Shown here: positions 32,689 through 46,699 of the stretch, one piece after another
How positions within the stretch are numbered: the stretch's first letter is position 1
Layout: each line of letters begins with the position of its first letter
Assembly: GCA_037975125.1 (NCBI GenBank)
Contig: CM075855.1
Span: 83,715,778-83,779,777, forward strand
DNA: 64,000 nucleotides
Reading direction: 5' to 3'
Origin: Latrodectus hesperus
Lineage: Eukaryota > Arthropoda > Arachnida > Araneae > Theridiidae
Notes under the pieces: generated by a model
The model's input: the letters and a program-made list of their open reading frames with translations, nothing else
What the model was told of the DNA's origin: nothing
Databases searched by the model: none
Program-made: the position numbers and the translations under genes

Positions 32689-34079
32689 TTTATGGTTCTT
32701 GGTATTGTCAATGAACTTTTTGCATCATTCTATAAGGAAAATTCCCGAGAATTAGGAAGTATCTGATTTCTCTTATCTTTTCATTGAGATAGTAAAAGCA
32801 ATTGTTTAATTATTTATTACAAAAAATATCCATAAATACAATAAGTGTTCGTTTATTGGATATAGTTTTTCTGTTCAAAAGTCAGGTTTCATTCTTTTTT
32901 AAGAAGAGACATTTGAAGTAATTTCTATCCCAGTTTAAAGCATAGAACCTAGTTAGATTATCCTTGGTGTGCAAAATGCAACCACAGAGAAACGAATGAA
33001 GAAAACTTACTGAAATCAGACCAGTTTTCAAAAATAGAATGTACCAATAAGTTAAAACTGCAATTATATAATAGAGATTACTTTTACAGTTTTTTGTTGT
33101 AGATAAATGTTATTACAATTTTAACACAATTTTTTTAAACACAATTTTAGAATATATTTGGATATACTACAAAAATGAAAGAACTTAAACTGTTCATGGA
33201 AAAATATACGTTGACATTGTTTTAAATGAAAAAAGACATAATTAGCTCAAACTAATCTGACCGATCATCGTAAATGAAAAATTGGCACTGATAATTATAT
33301 CCTATGTTTATGAAATCTATAAAGATTGTAGGCGATTAACCTAAAGCTGACTTATTCAACCCCAAAATCCTCATTTTAAAAATGAATTTCATGCACTTTA
33401 ATCATTAATTTAGTATTCCCGGAATATACACAAAGAGTATTTGTTGTTATAAAATTTATTAAAAATTTTTTGTTAATAAATAATTACAATGTGTTTTGTT
33501 AATAAATTTTTAGCAAGTGAAATTATTTTTTGAAGACATTATATTGATAACATACACATAATTTTTTAAATATTGATATTGGGACATTCTACGAAGTTTA
33601 TGTCGTTTTAATGCTATTGTTTAGTATCTGAATTTTGTTAAAAAAATAGAATTTTTATTTTTCTGGTGAAATAAAAATATTCTAATTTAAATATATATCT
33701 TTTTAACTAGGATGTTCTTTGATATATATATCATTTTATTACTTTTTGGAAAAAATGTACTTAAGATCTGGAAAACTAATACATATGTTTTGATGAAAGA
33801 AAACACATTTATAGAATTCAATAAGTTAAGACAAATATAATATAATAATAATAATAATATAATAATAGTAATAATTTTTGAAAAAAACGTTGCTTTTCAT
33901 TCCTTTCTTCACAATCCATTGAATTATGCAGTGCACCATTTAACTTTTGTGCCTATATTCAAATTTTATTTGCAACAATTCTTATTCAAACCACATTGTA
34001 AACTGTTCGAAAATTCCAAATTTTACATGGATGGAAGAGAATACTATAATAAGAATATCCTGATAAAACATGACAAAAA
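32689..34079. other. AT-rich non-coding stretch
   Basis: No gene seen. It includes an (AAT)n run at about 33841-33876. Confidence 0.6.
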
Positions 34080-34500
34080 AATTACACGGATCTAAAATTC
34101 GATTCCAGGAAATGGCAGCACTATCATCGATCCAACTGGTGTGAGCGGTGGCCCACTGATGGTCTGGGCACTGCGAACGCCAAGATTCTTTCGCGTATTT
34201 CATTCCTTTTCCCTCTTCTTTCTTGTCGTTTGCTATCTTTTCATTGGACGCAGTCAGAATATATTATTCGACGAGAAAGGATAGATATGAGAGCCGATGT
34301 TAGTGGTCCCGGGCACGTATAAGAGATGCGCGATGCACACACATTCGGAAAGATATTACGAACGATTCTTTCTTCTCTTTCTGACCCTTCTAGGCTTGAA
34401 GTATGAAAGAAATGAAAAAGAATAATAAAAAAAGAAGAACATTGAATGATAGCCACTGCTGACTTTTAAGTCGAGTAATGGATGATAGTGACCTGCGGTC
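34080..34500. promoter_or_regulatory. GC/CpG-richer island, possible conserved non-coding element
   Basis: Mixed-composition block with CpGs (gcgaacgccaagattctttcgcg, gtcccgggcacg, atgcgcgatgc) between AT-rich flanks. Short open stretches on the minus strand (33982-34203, 34241-34456) carry no known motif. Could be an enhancer, a non-coding exon or an old repeat. Confidence 0.3.
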
Positions 34501-36472
<1,972 letters not shown>

Positions 36473-36783
36473 TGCTTCTAATAGACTGATGCCTCAGTAA
36501 TTAGTGTTCTTGACATCTAAGCTGTTTGTCCCGGGTTCGAATCCCACTTCGGCTTTAAATATTCCTTCCTCTCTCTGTGTATGTTACCTTGAACTTTCGG
36601 TTGAGATTATGAATGACTGTGTCCCATCTTATAAACGGGTTTGAGGTGGAGTGACGTGGGAAATTCTTCTCGCCTCCATGACTTTGTTCACAGGTGCCTA
36701 CCGAGTAGTGATAAACGAGTTGCAGTTTCTAGCCTTGTTATGGAGAAGAGTTAGTCACCAGTGCCCGCCGTCAGAAAGAATAA
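36473..36783 (+). mobile_element. tRNA-derived SINE (family 2)
   Basis: The B box gttcgaatc lies at about 36535-36543 (within cccgggttcgaatcccac). The A box region (about 36490-36510) has decayed. The body matches the SINE at 15685 block for block (cttataaacgggttt, tctcgcctccatgac, gagttagtcacc). Its right side ends cagaaagaataa before caattac (36784-36790), which matches 36466-36472. Confidence 0.85.
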
Positions 36784-36808
36784 CAATTACGACTTTTAAG
36801 GTAATTTC

Positions 36809-37037
36809 AATGAGTTTGTGTTGTTGTTGTTCCTTATTCCACTTGATCTAGTACAATTTAGACCAAGTCCAGTAGATCGTTCTCCCAGAGAAAGTCCCGA
36901 ACCAGCGCAGGGTTTTCAAAAAGATCTCTCTTCTCCAAACTCAGACAGGAGAGCAGATGGTCCGGAGAAGCTTGGTGGAAATTACACCTGAGGCACACAG
37001 GGAACACTTTCTGACCCTGAACGAATAATGAGTTTGT
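36809..37037 (-). mobile_element. 5'-truncated LINE 3' end with 11-bp target duplication
   Basis: The insertion is 36820-37026, flanked by the direct repeat aatgagtttgt (36809-36819 and 37027-37037). On the minus strand it ends with a coding tail, then GGAATAAGGAACAACAACAAC. A 10-bp stem with one G-U pair (36841-36850 with 36859-36868, 8-nt loop) sits just before the tail and contains the stop codon. 5' truncation plus target duplication is the signature of target-primed reverse transcription. Confidence 0.9.
36858..37026 (-). pseudogene. C terminus of LINE ORF2 (zinc-knuckle-like end), fragment
   Basis: The minus strand reads ...FVQGQKVFPVCLRCNFHQASPDHLLSCL...ENDLLDLV and stops at 36858-36860. 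The pattern C-X2-C-X8-H-X3-C is a zinc-knuckle-like motif I associate with the extreme C terminus, after the RNase H region, of non-LTR retrotransposon ORF2 proteins abundant in spiders. The ...DLV stop ending also recalls that family. Only about 55 residues remain because the copy is 5'-truncated. The open frame itself is undamaged over this length, so the insertion is not very old. Family name not assigned. Confidence 0.75.
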
Positions 37038-37165
37038 AAAGGCAGTGATATATTGCAATGTAGTTAGTTACATATTACAATATAATTCTGCGTGGCGTAT
37101 GATTCTCTGAAGTGGATTCGCTAATGATTTTCTGAAGTGGTACAAATGCAAATTATATAATTTTT
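37038..37165. repeat. Right flank duplicated at 60.1 kb
   Basis: gtagttagttacatattaca and the following atataattctgc recur at 60165-60206 after the third SINE copy, and both continue to 'ggtacaaat(g/a)caaa'. This copy has an internal duplication of 'gattytctgaagtgg'. So SINE plus right flank form one larger repeat. Confidence 0.8.
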
Positions 37166-39049
37166 TGGAATAATCGAAATAATTATATATTACAACTTCT
37201 AATCATACAATAAAAATTGCTTAAAAATTAGCATTGAGTTCTTCCTTTCCATGAATATAATGTTAGTTGAATTTTGCATCTTTCTTTTGAAATAATGTAT
37301 TTTAGAAGTTACATATTTTACACGCGTTTTCTCATAGAATAACAGTGTTTTGTTAATTTCTTTAAATAATATTGCTCATGTAATATGCGGCTAAAATGTA
37401 CATGTTTGAAAAAATGCAAAATTGCAAGAAAATTTAATCGTTAATATATGAAAATGTGATGATGACTGAATAGTTAGATTGTAAATCCTCTTTTAATTGT
37501 AGTTCTCTGCTTTTAATTGTAGCACTTGTATGAAAAATTGATCGTAAAGTGAAAAACTAATATCATATTAAAAAGAACATTTGAATTTTTTAACTTAAAT
37601 TTATTTGATGTAAGAATCATTCGTAACTTGAAACATCTAATCAAAAATTACATTCTTTTGTGGTTTTATATTAGTTTTCTTGAATTACTAAAACATTTTT
37701 CAGTATCAAAGTTCATAGATTCGTTGCTTAAACTGAGTATTGTTAATTTTTATAAAATTACTATTAATATTTGTCAATTATAAATTCAATAATTATTGGA
37801 TATATACTATAATAAATTTCGTTAACTTGGAAATTATTTAATTTTCTTTTAATGAGACGTTTTTGTTGTTTCGAACGCCAGATTAATCCATGATTATTTA
37901 TGTATTTATTCAAAATGAGTAAAATTTGTTTCTGATTCAGTGTGAAATTTTAAGTTCCTTTTAAACTAGATGAATTTATAGTATTAAAAAACAGATGAGA
38001 AAAATTTTACAGGAAACAATATGTGATAAAGAAACAAATAAAGTTTTATATTTTGAATCGCTGCATAGTAATCCTTTTAGTATGCACTGTTTAAAATTTA
38101 TTCAAAATTCATTGTTTTTTTATACAGAATTATATAATATTATATTTTTTTTGCGAGAATTATTTTTCTAAAAGGTGTTTGATGATTTAAATCATCTATT
38201 TTTTTAAAATCTTAGTTTTGAATAAGAGATTATACTCGCTAAATTTGGTTTAAATCATTGTTTAGAAAAATGGATAGAAATGACTCAGTCTAGTTTACCT
38301 TTTATCTTGAACTAATCACGTACTAAATATGTGGTTCAAAGTTCCTGAAGTACGCTTCTGTACACTGATTTTAAGTATTTTATTGGATTGAGAAATTCCT
38401 GAAGAGGAAATAGTAGCTGAATTATAAGCTAGATTTTAGCCAATACAGATATAACAAGTTTACTAGAAAGATTCCTCAAAATAAAAATTTTTTTGAATCT
38501 TTCAAGTAATTTTAAAGTTGATTAGCTTTAGCTCAAAATTAAACGTAAATAATGGAACTTCTAAAAATCATAGCTTATTTTGGATACGATAACTTTATGA
38601 ATTTCTGGTAGCTAAAAGTATTAAAACATCATTTTTTTTCTGAGAATTATAAGGAAAAATTAGTTTTGTATTTTGTTTGGTTTTTATCTATTTTAAATAA
38701 TTATTTTTAGATTTTAGTGCTAATATTTAAAAATAAAAAATAATATATTCTACTAACTATGGAAACTATTTTGTACTATTTTAAGACAGCTTTTTCCCCT
38801 TATTTATCAGTTAAACGCTTACAATTATTTTATTAACATAACTTTCCTTTGCAAATTAAACTTTATAATTGTTGAAAATTTTTTAAAATTCAAATAATTT
38901 AAAAAACACCTTTTTCAGTTAAATTTAGTGAAATTAACTGGATATATCAAAACAGATATCGAAATTCTACTAATAAAATCAATTTTCTCTTTGAAAGGAA
39001 TTTACCTAACATGTAATTTTTTTAAAAAAGTGTCAATAATTGCTTCTCA
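37166..39049. other. AT-rich non-coding stretch
   Basis: Nothing recognised. Confidence 0.6.
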
Positions 39050-39700
39050 ATTTCTAACGCCTCTCGGCGTGATAAATAATATCTTTCAATAAGGATTATC
39101 GTCAGATGAAGTACACCACTAGAGAATCAAAATTCGTCAGAATAACTCCTTCATAAAGAAAAATTGGAACGCGATTGTCTTGATGGGTGGAGAATTGAAT
39201 GAAGCACACTAAAGCCGCGCGCCAAAATGAATCCCTCTCATATTCCCTCCCGATTCATTCGACGGTGAATTTTCCAAATCCGAAAGAATACCCGATTAGG
39301 TATTTATTTTCTCGTTTTCTGTCACAAATGAGAAAGTTACATAGACGAGGGAAAGAGATCGGGAATCGCTCGCCAAAATCAGGGAAGAACTTTTCCCCTT
39401 CTTATTTTTGCTCATACGTCGCCAAACATATTAGCGAAACAATCCCCAGAGCTTTATCGATCCAGAACGGAATATACTCATCCTCGGCGAGAGTGAGGAA
39501 AATACTGCTCTCTTAATAACATTAAGAAGCTACTGTAAAAGACAATGAAGGAAAGTTTTTGGCGATATTCTTCTTTTTTCGCTTTCTTTCCAGTTTCGTT
39601 GACTTCCCTTTGCGTATGGAGAGAATAGCAAATACAGCTGCTGTGAGATAGGCGCTCTTTCACCTGCAAAATTATGCAGCTGATTATGATCAGGATTTCG
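39050..39700. promoter_or_regulatory. Largest GC/CpG-richer island, possible conserved non-coding element
   Basis: About 650 bp of mixed composition with many CpGs (cctctcggcgtg, aaagccgcgcgcc, gatcgggaatcgctcgcc, atcctcggcgag) and two E-boxes cagctg (about 39639 and 39677). A 105-codon open stretch (39199-39516) crosses it but shows no domain and no coding-like pattern I recognise. It resembles the dense regulatory blocks found in introns of developmental genes. A non-coding exon is possible. Confidence 0.35.
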
Positions 39701-40194
39701 GTTGATATTTATCTTAACGGTATTTTTTTTGAATTGATGATTCTCTTTTCTATTCAAGAACTTTTTTTGTTGACTTAGCAATCTGAAGAAAGTCAGAACT
39801 CGTTAGAATAAAATTAGAACTAAAATTTTTAGCATGTTTTTGTTCATTATTGATTTATGTGGTATCTTTTGGAAAACATCAAGCATAGTAAATCCTCCTT
39901 TTAGAGTTTTTAAAAATGGATTCTTAATTTGTTTAGTTTGCGAGTTGTAAATCTTGAAAAATAATATTGTTAGAATTGTAAAAATTAAAGATTTTTACGT
40001 ATATTAAATAAATTTCATATAATTGTAAAACTGTGTTGATTATTATTAAATATTGATAATTTTAAATATAGTTTATTGAATTTTTATGTAAAATAAATTA
40101 TTTGTTTTATAATATAATATAAGTTGTATTTTAATAATTCAATATTCGTTCCTTCAAAGTGGGAAATTGTTGAATATATATATTACTGTAAATT
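39701..40194. other. AT-rich non-coding stretch
   Basis: Nothing recognised. Confidence 0.6.
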
Positions 40195-40367
40195 ATATTT
40201 TACCTGGGTGTTGAGTTCTCTTGTTAGAGTGAGAGCATATATAGTTCGGTCCTAAAAAGACCGGAGGTGGTGCTTGAAAGACTGACTATTTTTGGATTCA
40301 TGGGGCTGGTGTGATGGCCCTGTCACGCCAGTCGGGGATAAGCAACAACAACAACATATTTTACCTG
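40195..40367 (+). mobile_element. Short retroposon (SINE, family 3) with perfect 12-bp target duplication
   Basis: The body 40207-40355 is flanked by atattttacctg (40195-40206 and 40356-40367). A B-box-like gttcggtcc at 40244-40252 has one mismatch, and the candidate A box (ttgttagagtg, 40221-40231) is imperfect and unusually close. The 3' end has a 9-bp stem (ctggtgtga / tcacgccag, one G-U) followed by GGGGATAAGCAACAACAACAAC, nearly the tail of the LINE at 36820. Because the target duplications are identical, this is a relatively young insertion. Confidence 0.88.
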
Positions 40368-42059
40368 ACAAATATTTTATGACTTTATTAGATTAAAATA
40401 TGTCTTATAAAAATTTGCCTTTGATATTATAGTTCATTTATCAGATATTATAATTTCGTTAATGAATGAAATACATTGTAAACTATTTGCTTCAAATCAC
40501 ATAAAAATGTATTTTATTGAAAAAAATTTAAAAAACAAACTAATTTTTTGGAAATACTACTTATTGAAATTAGAATGTGTATGTAAAATAATTATATAAA
40601 AAAAGCAAATGTTATTGTGAATATGTAATCGATGAAAATGCAATTTTCTTATTTCTATAGCTTTTTAATCATTATAATTTTAATTGACAATAGATTCAGC
40701 TGTACTAAAGCTTGGTTTATTTTTTCATTATTTCAAAACACGTGAGTTCATATTCTTGATCTAAATATAACTGAGATAATGAATAACAGTAACAGACATT
40801 GACTCTAGATTCTGATATGATAAATTTAATTTGATTATATGATTTATATAAATTAAATGTAATTAGAATAATTAGAGAAGAAAAGGAAAAATTATTATTT
40901 TTTCTAAAAATGATGCTAGATTTTTTGGACAAATTTTTTTAGTAAATCTATGATTAAATTGTAAAACAAAGATTTTCATAAATATATTGTTAAATTTCTA
41001 TTGATACAGCTTTTTATCATAACTGTAATGTTAACTTAAGGAAATCAAATATTTTTCGCATGTAAAGATGATAAATATTTAGGAGTGAAATATTTCTATA
41101 ATTAGTGTCCAATTGAAATTTACTGTGCAATAAACAATAGGATTCTGAAGATTTAAGCTTAGTTTATTTACTTCAATTTAGACTAAGATGATTGCGTATA
41201 AAGTTTTTTTAAATGCGCTTTTTTAAATGATAAAGTTTTTCATTTCATAAGCAGTGAAAATATTGAAGGATGTTGATTCTTTAATAAATAATTTAATTTA
41301 GAAAAAAATCATAAATTTCAATTTTTTTGAAAGAATTATTCATATAGAAGGTTTTATAAACATGGAATTTATGTTGTTGAAAAACAGGGAAAACAGAAAT
41401 GACTAAAGATATTTGTTGAAAAATATCTCCAGTTATTAAATTCAAAATATTCAGTAGAAAATACTACTTTTTGTCATACTAAGAAGCATTTAAATAGTAT
41501 ACAAAGGTAAAACTGAAGCTCTTTCAACTGAAATGCTTTAGCTTAAAATACCATAAATGATACAATGATTTTATTTCGGACCGTATGAAATAGAAAACAT
41601 CAAAATGTGTAAAAAGTTGATCAAAATGTCATTATTGTTTATAAGAGCTAATTACAATTCTTTTTTATATTGCAATTTCACTTATTTAATTTACTTAAAT
41701 CTTCATTAACATTTTTATTTAAATGGCAACTATTTCTTGAGAACGAATTTTGTTTTCAAAGTGTATCATTTTAAATGTTGAGCTATTGCAAAAATTGCGT
41801 GGTTTTATAATAAAATAATCATCGTTACGCTCAAAATTAAAAAGGTAATATTTTCGTTTTAAGCAAATATAAAATATTTAACGTTAAAAGTGAAATTTCA
41901 TCTCTTTATTTATAAGACATGTAAAATTGCAATTAACTAAAAATAATTAAATAATTAGTAGCACTGCAATATTTCAAAATAAAAGAAGGCAATCCAAGAA
42001 AAATTCTTTTCTATTTCAATCTATTTTTGAAAAAGGTAACGTTTTCCATTTTGCTAAAA
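40368..42059. other. AT-rich non-coding stretch
   Basis: Nothing recognised. Confidence 0.6.
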
Positions 42060-42430
42060 GGAAAAAAAAGGAAGGATAGAGAGTGACGTAATTTTATTGG
42101 AATTTGAAGGATGAGTCAAAAATAGACACCTGTTCCCCTCGAGGAAACTGATGATCCCGTCAAAATATCTTTCATGGATTATGTTCATGGTCTACATTTC
42201 GAATGAAGGCTCAACGAAGGGGTAAAAGGATCAAATGATCAAAATATGACGAACACCCATAGCTTTCGCCAAATCCTCGAATCGGAGGAATTGGCGCGGA
42301 AACTTCTGAAGTAGAATCACATTCATGCCAAATTTTGCTAAACATATTTTTGTCACATGGTTCGAGAGAAACTCTCTGTTCTCTTTTAGTATTCTCATCT
42401 GAAGAAACTTCTGAAAATAATTAGGTCATT
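42060..42430. promoter_or_regulatory. GC/CpG-richer island, possible conserved non-coding element
   Basis: Mixed-composition block (cccctcgaggaaactgatgatc, cctcgaatcggaggaattgg, ggcgcggaaac) without an open frame. It contains gatcaaatgatc (42230-42241), a short palindrome. Function unknown. Confidence 0.3.
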
Positions 42431-42924
42431 TATCATAGATTGTAAGCTATGGTATGAAATGTATTAAAGCTATAAATCATTTAAATACTGATCGAGATGG
42501 ACCTTATAGTACTTTCGCTAATTGGTAAGTTTAGTTAATTATTATATGACATGTATTTATATATATACTAGAGTAATCGTTATTAGAGTTAATATTAAAG
42601 ATCATTCTAGGAATCTATATATCTGGGTATTTGAGTATGAAATAATGTAAAAAGAATTATGGGAATTTGTTTAACTTCACCCTAAATTAGCTGAATCATG
42701 ATCTCTGTTAAAATAACGAAGATTATTTCAGAAAAACGAGGCAAGTTCTTTAAAAAGGGTTTATTTTTTTCTTTTGGAATTAAAATGTCTGTTTCTTTTG
42801 CAAACATATTCAACATATATAATATTTCTATTAAAGTAGTTTAATTACTTGGAAAAATAAGTGCTTAAGGAAATGTTCACACTCTAATAAGGTGCAGTTT
42901 GTCTTTTTTGATGTTAAGATTAGA
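42431..42924. other. AT-rich non-coding stretch
   Basis: Nothing recognised. Confidence 0.55.
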
Positions 42925-43265
42925 TTTTGTGTTAAAAATCAAAAATTAAATAAAATTCATACTTTGAGAGATTAATGACTATTAACCATAAATAGGTTGT
43001 TTCCTTCATTCCATTATAACTCATGATTACGACATTATATTAAAATTCTCATTAGCTTAAAATATCCATGACACCAGATAACCTTTCATTTACGTCACAT
43101 TATATTGAGAAGGCGTCGTAAATCTGGCTTGTCAACCAATTTGATGTCTGACTTCAAATCGCAATATGGCAGCAAACAAGACGAAGTTCACCATCGACTG
43201 TCTGAGGATATTGTCGAAGTTCATTTTGTTAATAAAATGATTTCTTACATAAGGACCAAAGATTC
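42925..43265 (-). repeat. Diverged dispersed repeat, copy 1 (inverted relative to 59.2 kb)
   Basis: The reverse complement aligns along its length with 59220-59540. Shared landmarks are tcgatggtgaa(c/t)ttc, gtttgctgc, gatttgaag, (c/g)gatttacga, tatgtgac, aaaggttat, gtcatggatattttaa, and aacaacc before ttatg. Many substitutions and small indels show it is an old family. No coding, and no TIRs identified. Confidence 0.75.
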
Positions 43266-43804
43266 GGATTAAAAAAGACGTTTTCCTTTGATTCAAAACC
43301 ATTAACAGGTGGACAATGGAACGAAGAAAAAGCTAAATGTAAAAGACATGACAAAACATCCACTCTAGGATTAGTTTAAATCAGGAAATATGATTTAAAT
43401 TTATAAAAATTTCCTTAGTTAATGTGGAATTCTAAATTAATGTTTAAATTTAATTAATATGTTTGTGTATTCTAAAGGGAATTTGCTTGAACTTAAAAGG
43501 AAATGAAAAAGTATTTTAAATTCAGTGAATCTTTCCAAGAGGTTTTACTATAGATGTTGGATAAAAAAATTCTTTTTGTAAAGTCAATGTTTCGAGTAGA
43601 CATTTCAACAAATTTTGCATTGTTTACCGATCCATTTAATCATGAATATTGAAGCAAAAAATACTTTTTAATGGTTCCCTAATGATATCGAATGATAGAT
43701 CATTATTTTGAAACAGCCATCAGCATTCAAAGAAATGACGATGATACTAATTTTCATTAGACTGATTTTACTTTCAATGAGACGCGACTTTAATGCAATG
43801 ATAT

Positions 43805-44668
43805 AAAGTAAACAAGAAAGTTCTTGCCATTTTCGCATTGCTATTGAATGAAGTGAGAATAAGTATGTAAATTAGTGTATGATGTGGTTGAGATACTGAT
43901 CAGTCGAGAATAGGAATATCAATCTTTATAAAATAAGGTCTACAGCGCACATTCATCAATTATAACTCGTATATTATCGAAGATAAATAGATGTGTCAAA
44001 GGAGCTCGTTCGGTTTTGTTTGTTTTACGATTTCAAAATGGGTTTATCAGCTCTTGCATCAAGTCGCTGAATACTTCAAGTGTTTGGGGATAGTGCTGTG
44101 AGTGAACTTACGGCAAAACATTGATTTCACATACTCAGGGTGGGAGATTTGTCCATCCCCTCTATGATGAAGATGGTGTCTGGTAAACTAATCGCCAAAT
44201 TGTTCACTATGAGCTGCTAAAAATAGGCTAAATGGTAACTCGGACATGTACTTGCAACAATTTGAACGTGTGTGGTAGACATTGCAACAGAAGGAGCCAA
44301 CACAGGTTAATCGCAAGGTTGTACTGTTCTTGGCCGATAAGTAAGGCCGTATGTCACGCGGGTGGCCAAGAATATCAAGCAGCAACTTTTTTGGGTGACT
44401 TGTACCCTCCTCCTTACTCAAATGACCTTGTACCATCAGATTAATACCAATTCCATTACCTGGATAATAATCTTCCTAGAAAATTCTTTACCAATGGACT
44501 CAAGGACCAAGTAATCACGGACTTTTTTGCGTCCAAAACCCCCGAGTTTTACCGCAAGGGAATTGCAAAACTAGAGACACGTTAGCAGAAGACGCTGAAT
44601 GCTGATATTGATTACTTCGAGGACTAGCAATAGGCTACACTTTGGATCAGAACTTTCTTGTTTACTTT
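43805..44668 (+). mobile_element. Dead mariner element, internally deleted
   Basis: A 20-bp perfect inverted repeat, aaagtaaacaagaaagttct (43805-43824) and its inverse (44649-44668), bounds the element. A TA-containing flank is present on both sides, but the exact border is ambiguous by one or two bases. At about 865 bp it is shorter than a typical 1.3-kb mariner, so a large part of the 5' coding region is missing. Confidence 0.82.
44190..44627 (+). pseudogene. C-terminal half of a mariner transposase, three premature stops
   Basis: One frame carries the homology throughout: VHYELLK (44202-44222), then a decayed middle, PPYSNDLVPSD (about 44409-44441; the family motif is PPYSPDLAPSD with the third catalytic Asp), KFFTNGLKD, FFASKTPEFYRKGI (from 44523) and a final DYFED before the stop at 44625. 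Premature stops are at 44229, 44442 and 44583. The last two follow directly on conserved residues and look like point mutations. The second catalytic Asp (HDNARPH in relatives) is not visible. The N-terminal half with the DNA-binding helices is not recognisable in 43825-44190. Confidence 0.85.
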
Positions 44669-44669
44669 T

Positions 44670-46699
44670 TAAAAAGAGTGGTATACAACAGCTTTTGAAA
44701 AATTAATTTTATTAAGGGAAAATATTTTGAACCATAAACAGTAGTATTAAGAGCTCTCCTCAGATTTAAATCTTTCAAAATGAAATTCACATACATTAAT
44801 TTTTTTACACTAAAGAATATTTCAGTTATTTGCATAGTAAAAGTGCATACATTTTAGGATTTAAATGACAAATCAGTAATCAGTCTATGACGAAACTAGG
44901 GTGGAATAGGAATTTTTCTTCAAGAACGAAAACATTTTAGAATGTCAACTACATAACCAAATTAAATTTTTGTCAATTTGGGCATTATATATTTTTTACA
45001 AAGTAGTTTAAGTAATTAAATTTCTGCATTGTGTGTAAGTATAACTTTAAAAATACGATAATTATTTTAGATCTAATATTTTTTAGTAGTTAGTTTTTTT
45101 TACATTAGTTTATTTTTAAAGCTGTAAGCAGCATGTTCACAAAATGTGTTTCACATTACGTCAGTGATCTATATAACGCAAGTTGTAAAAATGTCGAAAA
45201 ATAGGTATTTAAAGTACAAGCCGCACACAAATTGAGTAATAATCAAGATGTTACGGTTTTTCTCTGAATCACAAAAATTTGAACACTGTTAGTAGTAACC
45301 GTAATTTTTACTGAAACATCACACTGTAATTGTGTACTGGAAGAGTAATGAAACCATCACCATACGAAACTTAATGGGAAGAACATCTAGAATTTAGTCT
45401 CGAGTAGGAAAATTTTAATATTAATTAGTTTTCACTTATTTTGGAATTTCAGAGCAGATTATTGAGATGTTAAGGCAATATGCGGATATAATTTAGAATG
45501 AAAAAGAGAAACAAGTTAAATGAATAATAAGAACAGGCAATCGATACGTATTCTAAAGATATGATATATTTTTTATTTTCTCATACATTATTTACGTTAT
45601 TATCGTTTATCAATTATTTATCGATAATATTTGTATATCAATAATGCACACGTATTAGCAAATCGTAAGGCTAGTAAGCAACTAGTGTTTTAAATTTTTC
45701 TCTCTCTCTACATCTAAAAATATTAAATGTAAATGTATCATGAAATCTCCATCTTTTTCTTTTTCCCTTCCTTCTTTTTCCTTCCCCTTCTTCTTCTTTT
45801 GTTGGGTTACAAAAATCAGGCCAAAAATAAAATTAAAAAAAACTAGTTCTATTTTCTATTACCCATGAAAAAAAGTAGACTATAATCTCCAAAGCATAAA
45901 TATAGCTGTTAATTATAGGAAACATAATTGAAAAATCCATTGAGAATAAGTTCGTTATTTTTACAATGGTAACTAAATCAAAGACTTAATCACAACTTGT
46001 GGCAATTTCTCGCCTAAGCTTTCCGATTCTTTGTAAATATTACTTTATAATAAGTTAAAAAGAGCAAAATGATTAATTTATTATAAGCTAAGAATGTAAG
46101 CGATAAAACTGATAATACACATAGTATATTTCTTATACTTCTTTCTAAATATGCATTCAAGTTTGTTAAAAGTAAAGTAAATAGATTTTTTATATATAAA
46201 AAATGTAAGTGCTATTACCTGGAATATACTGTATACTTCTTGTTACATTTCTCTGTAAATAACAGCTACCAAGTTATAAACTAAGCAAGATGCTTTTTCA
46301 AGTTTAAAATGCAAGGAGAGTCTACTTGGAACTTTTCCCAAACCAAAAATATTCACATTATGTTAAAATTCTCAGTACGGATTTAGATGTGGTTTACAAC
46401 TTAATAGGATTGAAACTTGAAGTATTTTGGTTATCACATTTTCTTCTAAAAAAATAAACTAAAAAAAGTTTAAGAAAATCATTTGCGAGCATTGAAAATT
46501 TCTTTTTTCCCTCCGCTAAAAATCTAAATAAATATAAAGAACTTTCTCTTAAAAATTCATAAATAAAAACATTTTTGAAGTACTGCCAACCATTTTCATA
46601 TTCTGTTTCTCACAAAACGAGTAAGGGCATTAAAATATAATTTGCAAGATTCGAAAGCCATTAAGGGGCTTCAAACAGAATGCGAATAGAAAAATGCGC
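44670..46699. other. AT-rich non-coding stretch
   Basis: No gene seen. The polypyrimidine tract at 45747-45800 is listed separately. Confidence 0.55.
45747..45800 (+). repeat. Polypyrimidine tract
   Basis: About 54 bp made almost only of C and T (cttcc/cttttt units). No branch point or 3' splice AG followed by coding sequence is apparent, so I read it as simple sequence, not an acceptor. Confidence 0.8.

Noticed and set aside
39199..39516. 105-codon ORF in the 39-kb island
   Set aside because: No domain, no codon-like periodicity that I can see, and no splice context. The island itself is reported instead.
44188..44436. Minus-strand ORF opposite the mariner relic
   Set aside because: Antisense to PPYSNDLVPSD and neighbouring mariner motifs.
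45747..45800. Splice acceptor polypyrimidine tract
   Set aside because: No AG followed by a coding or exon-like sequence.
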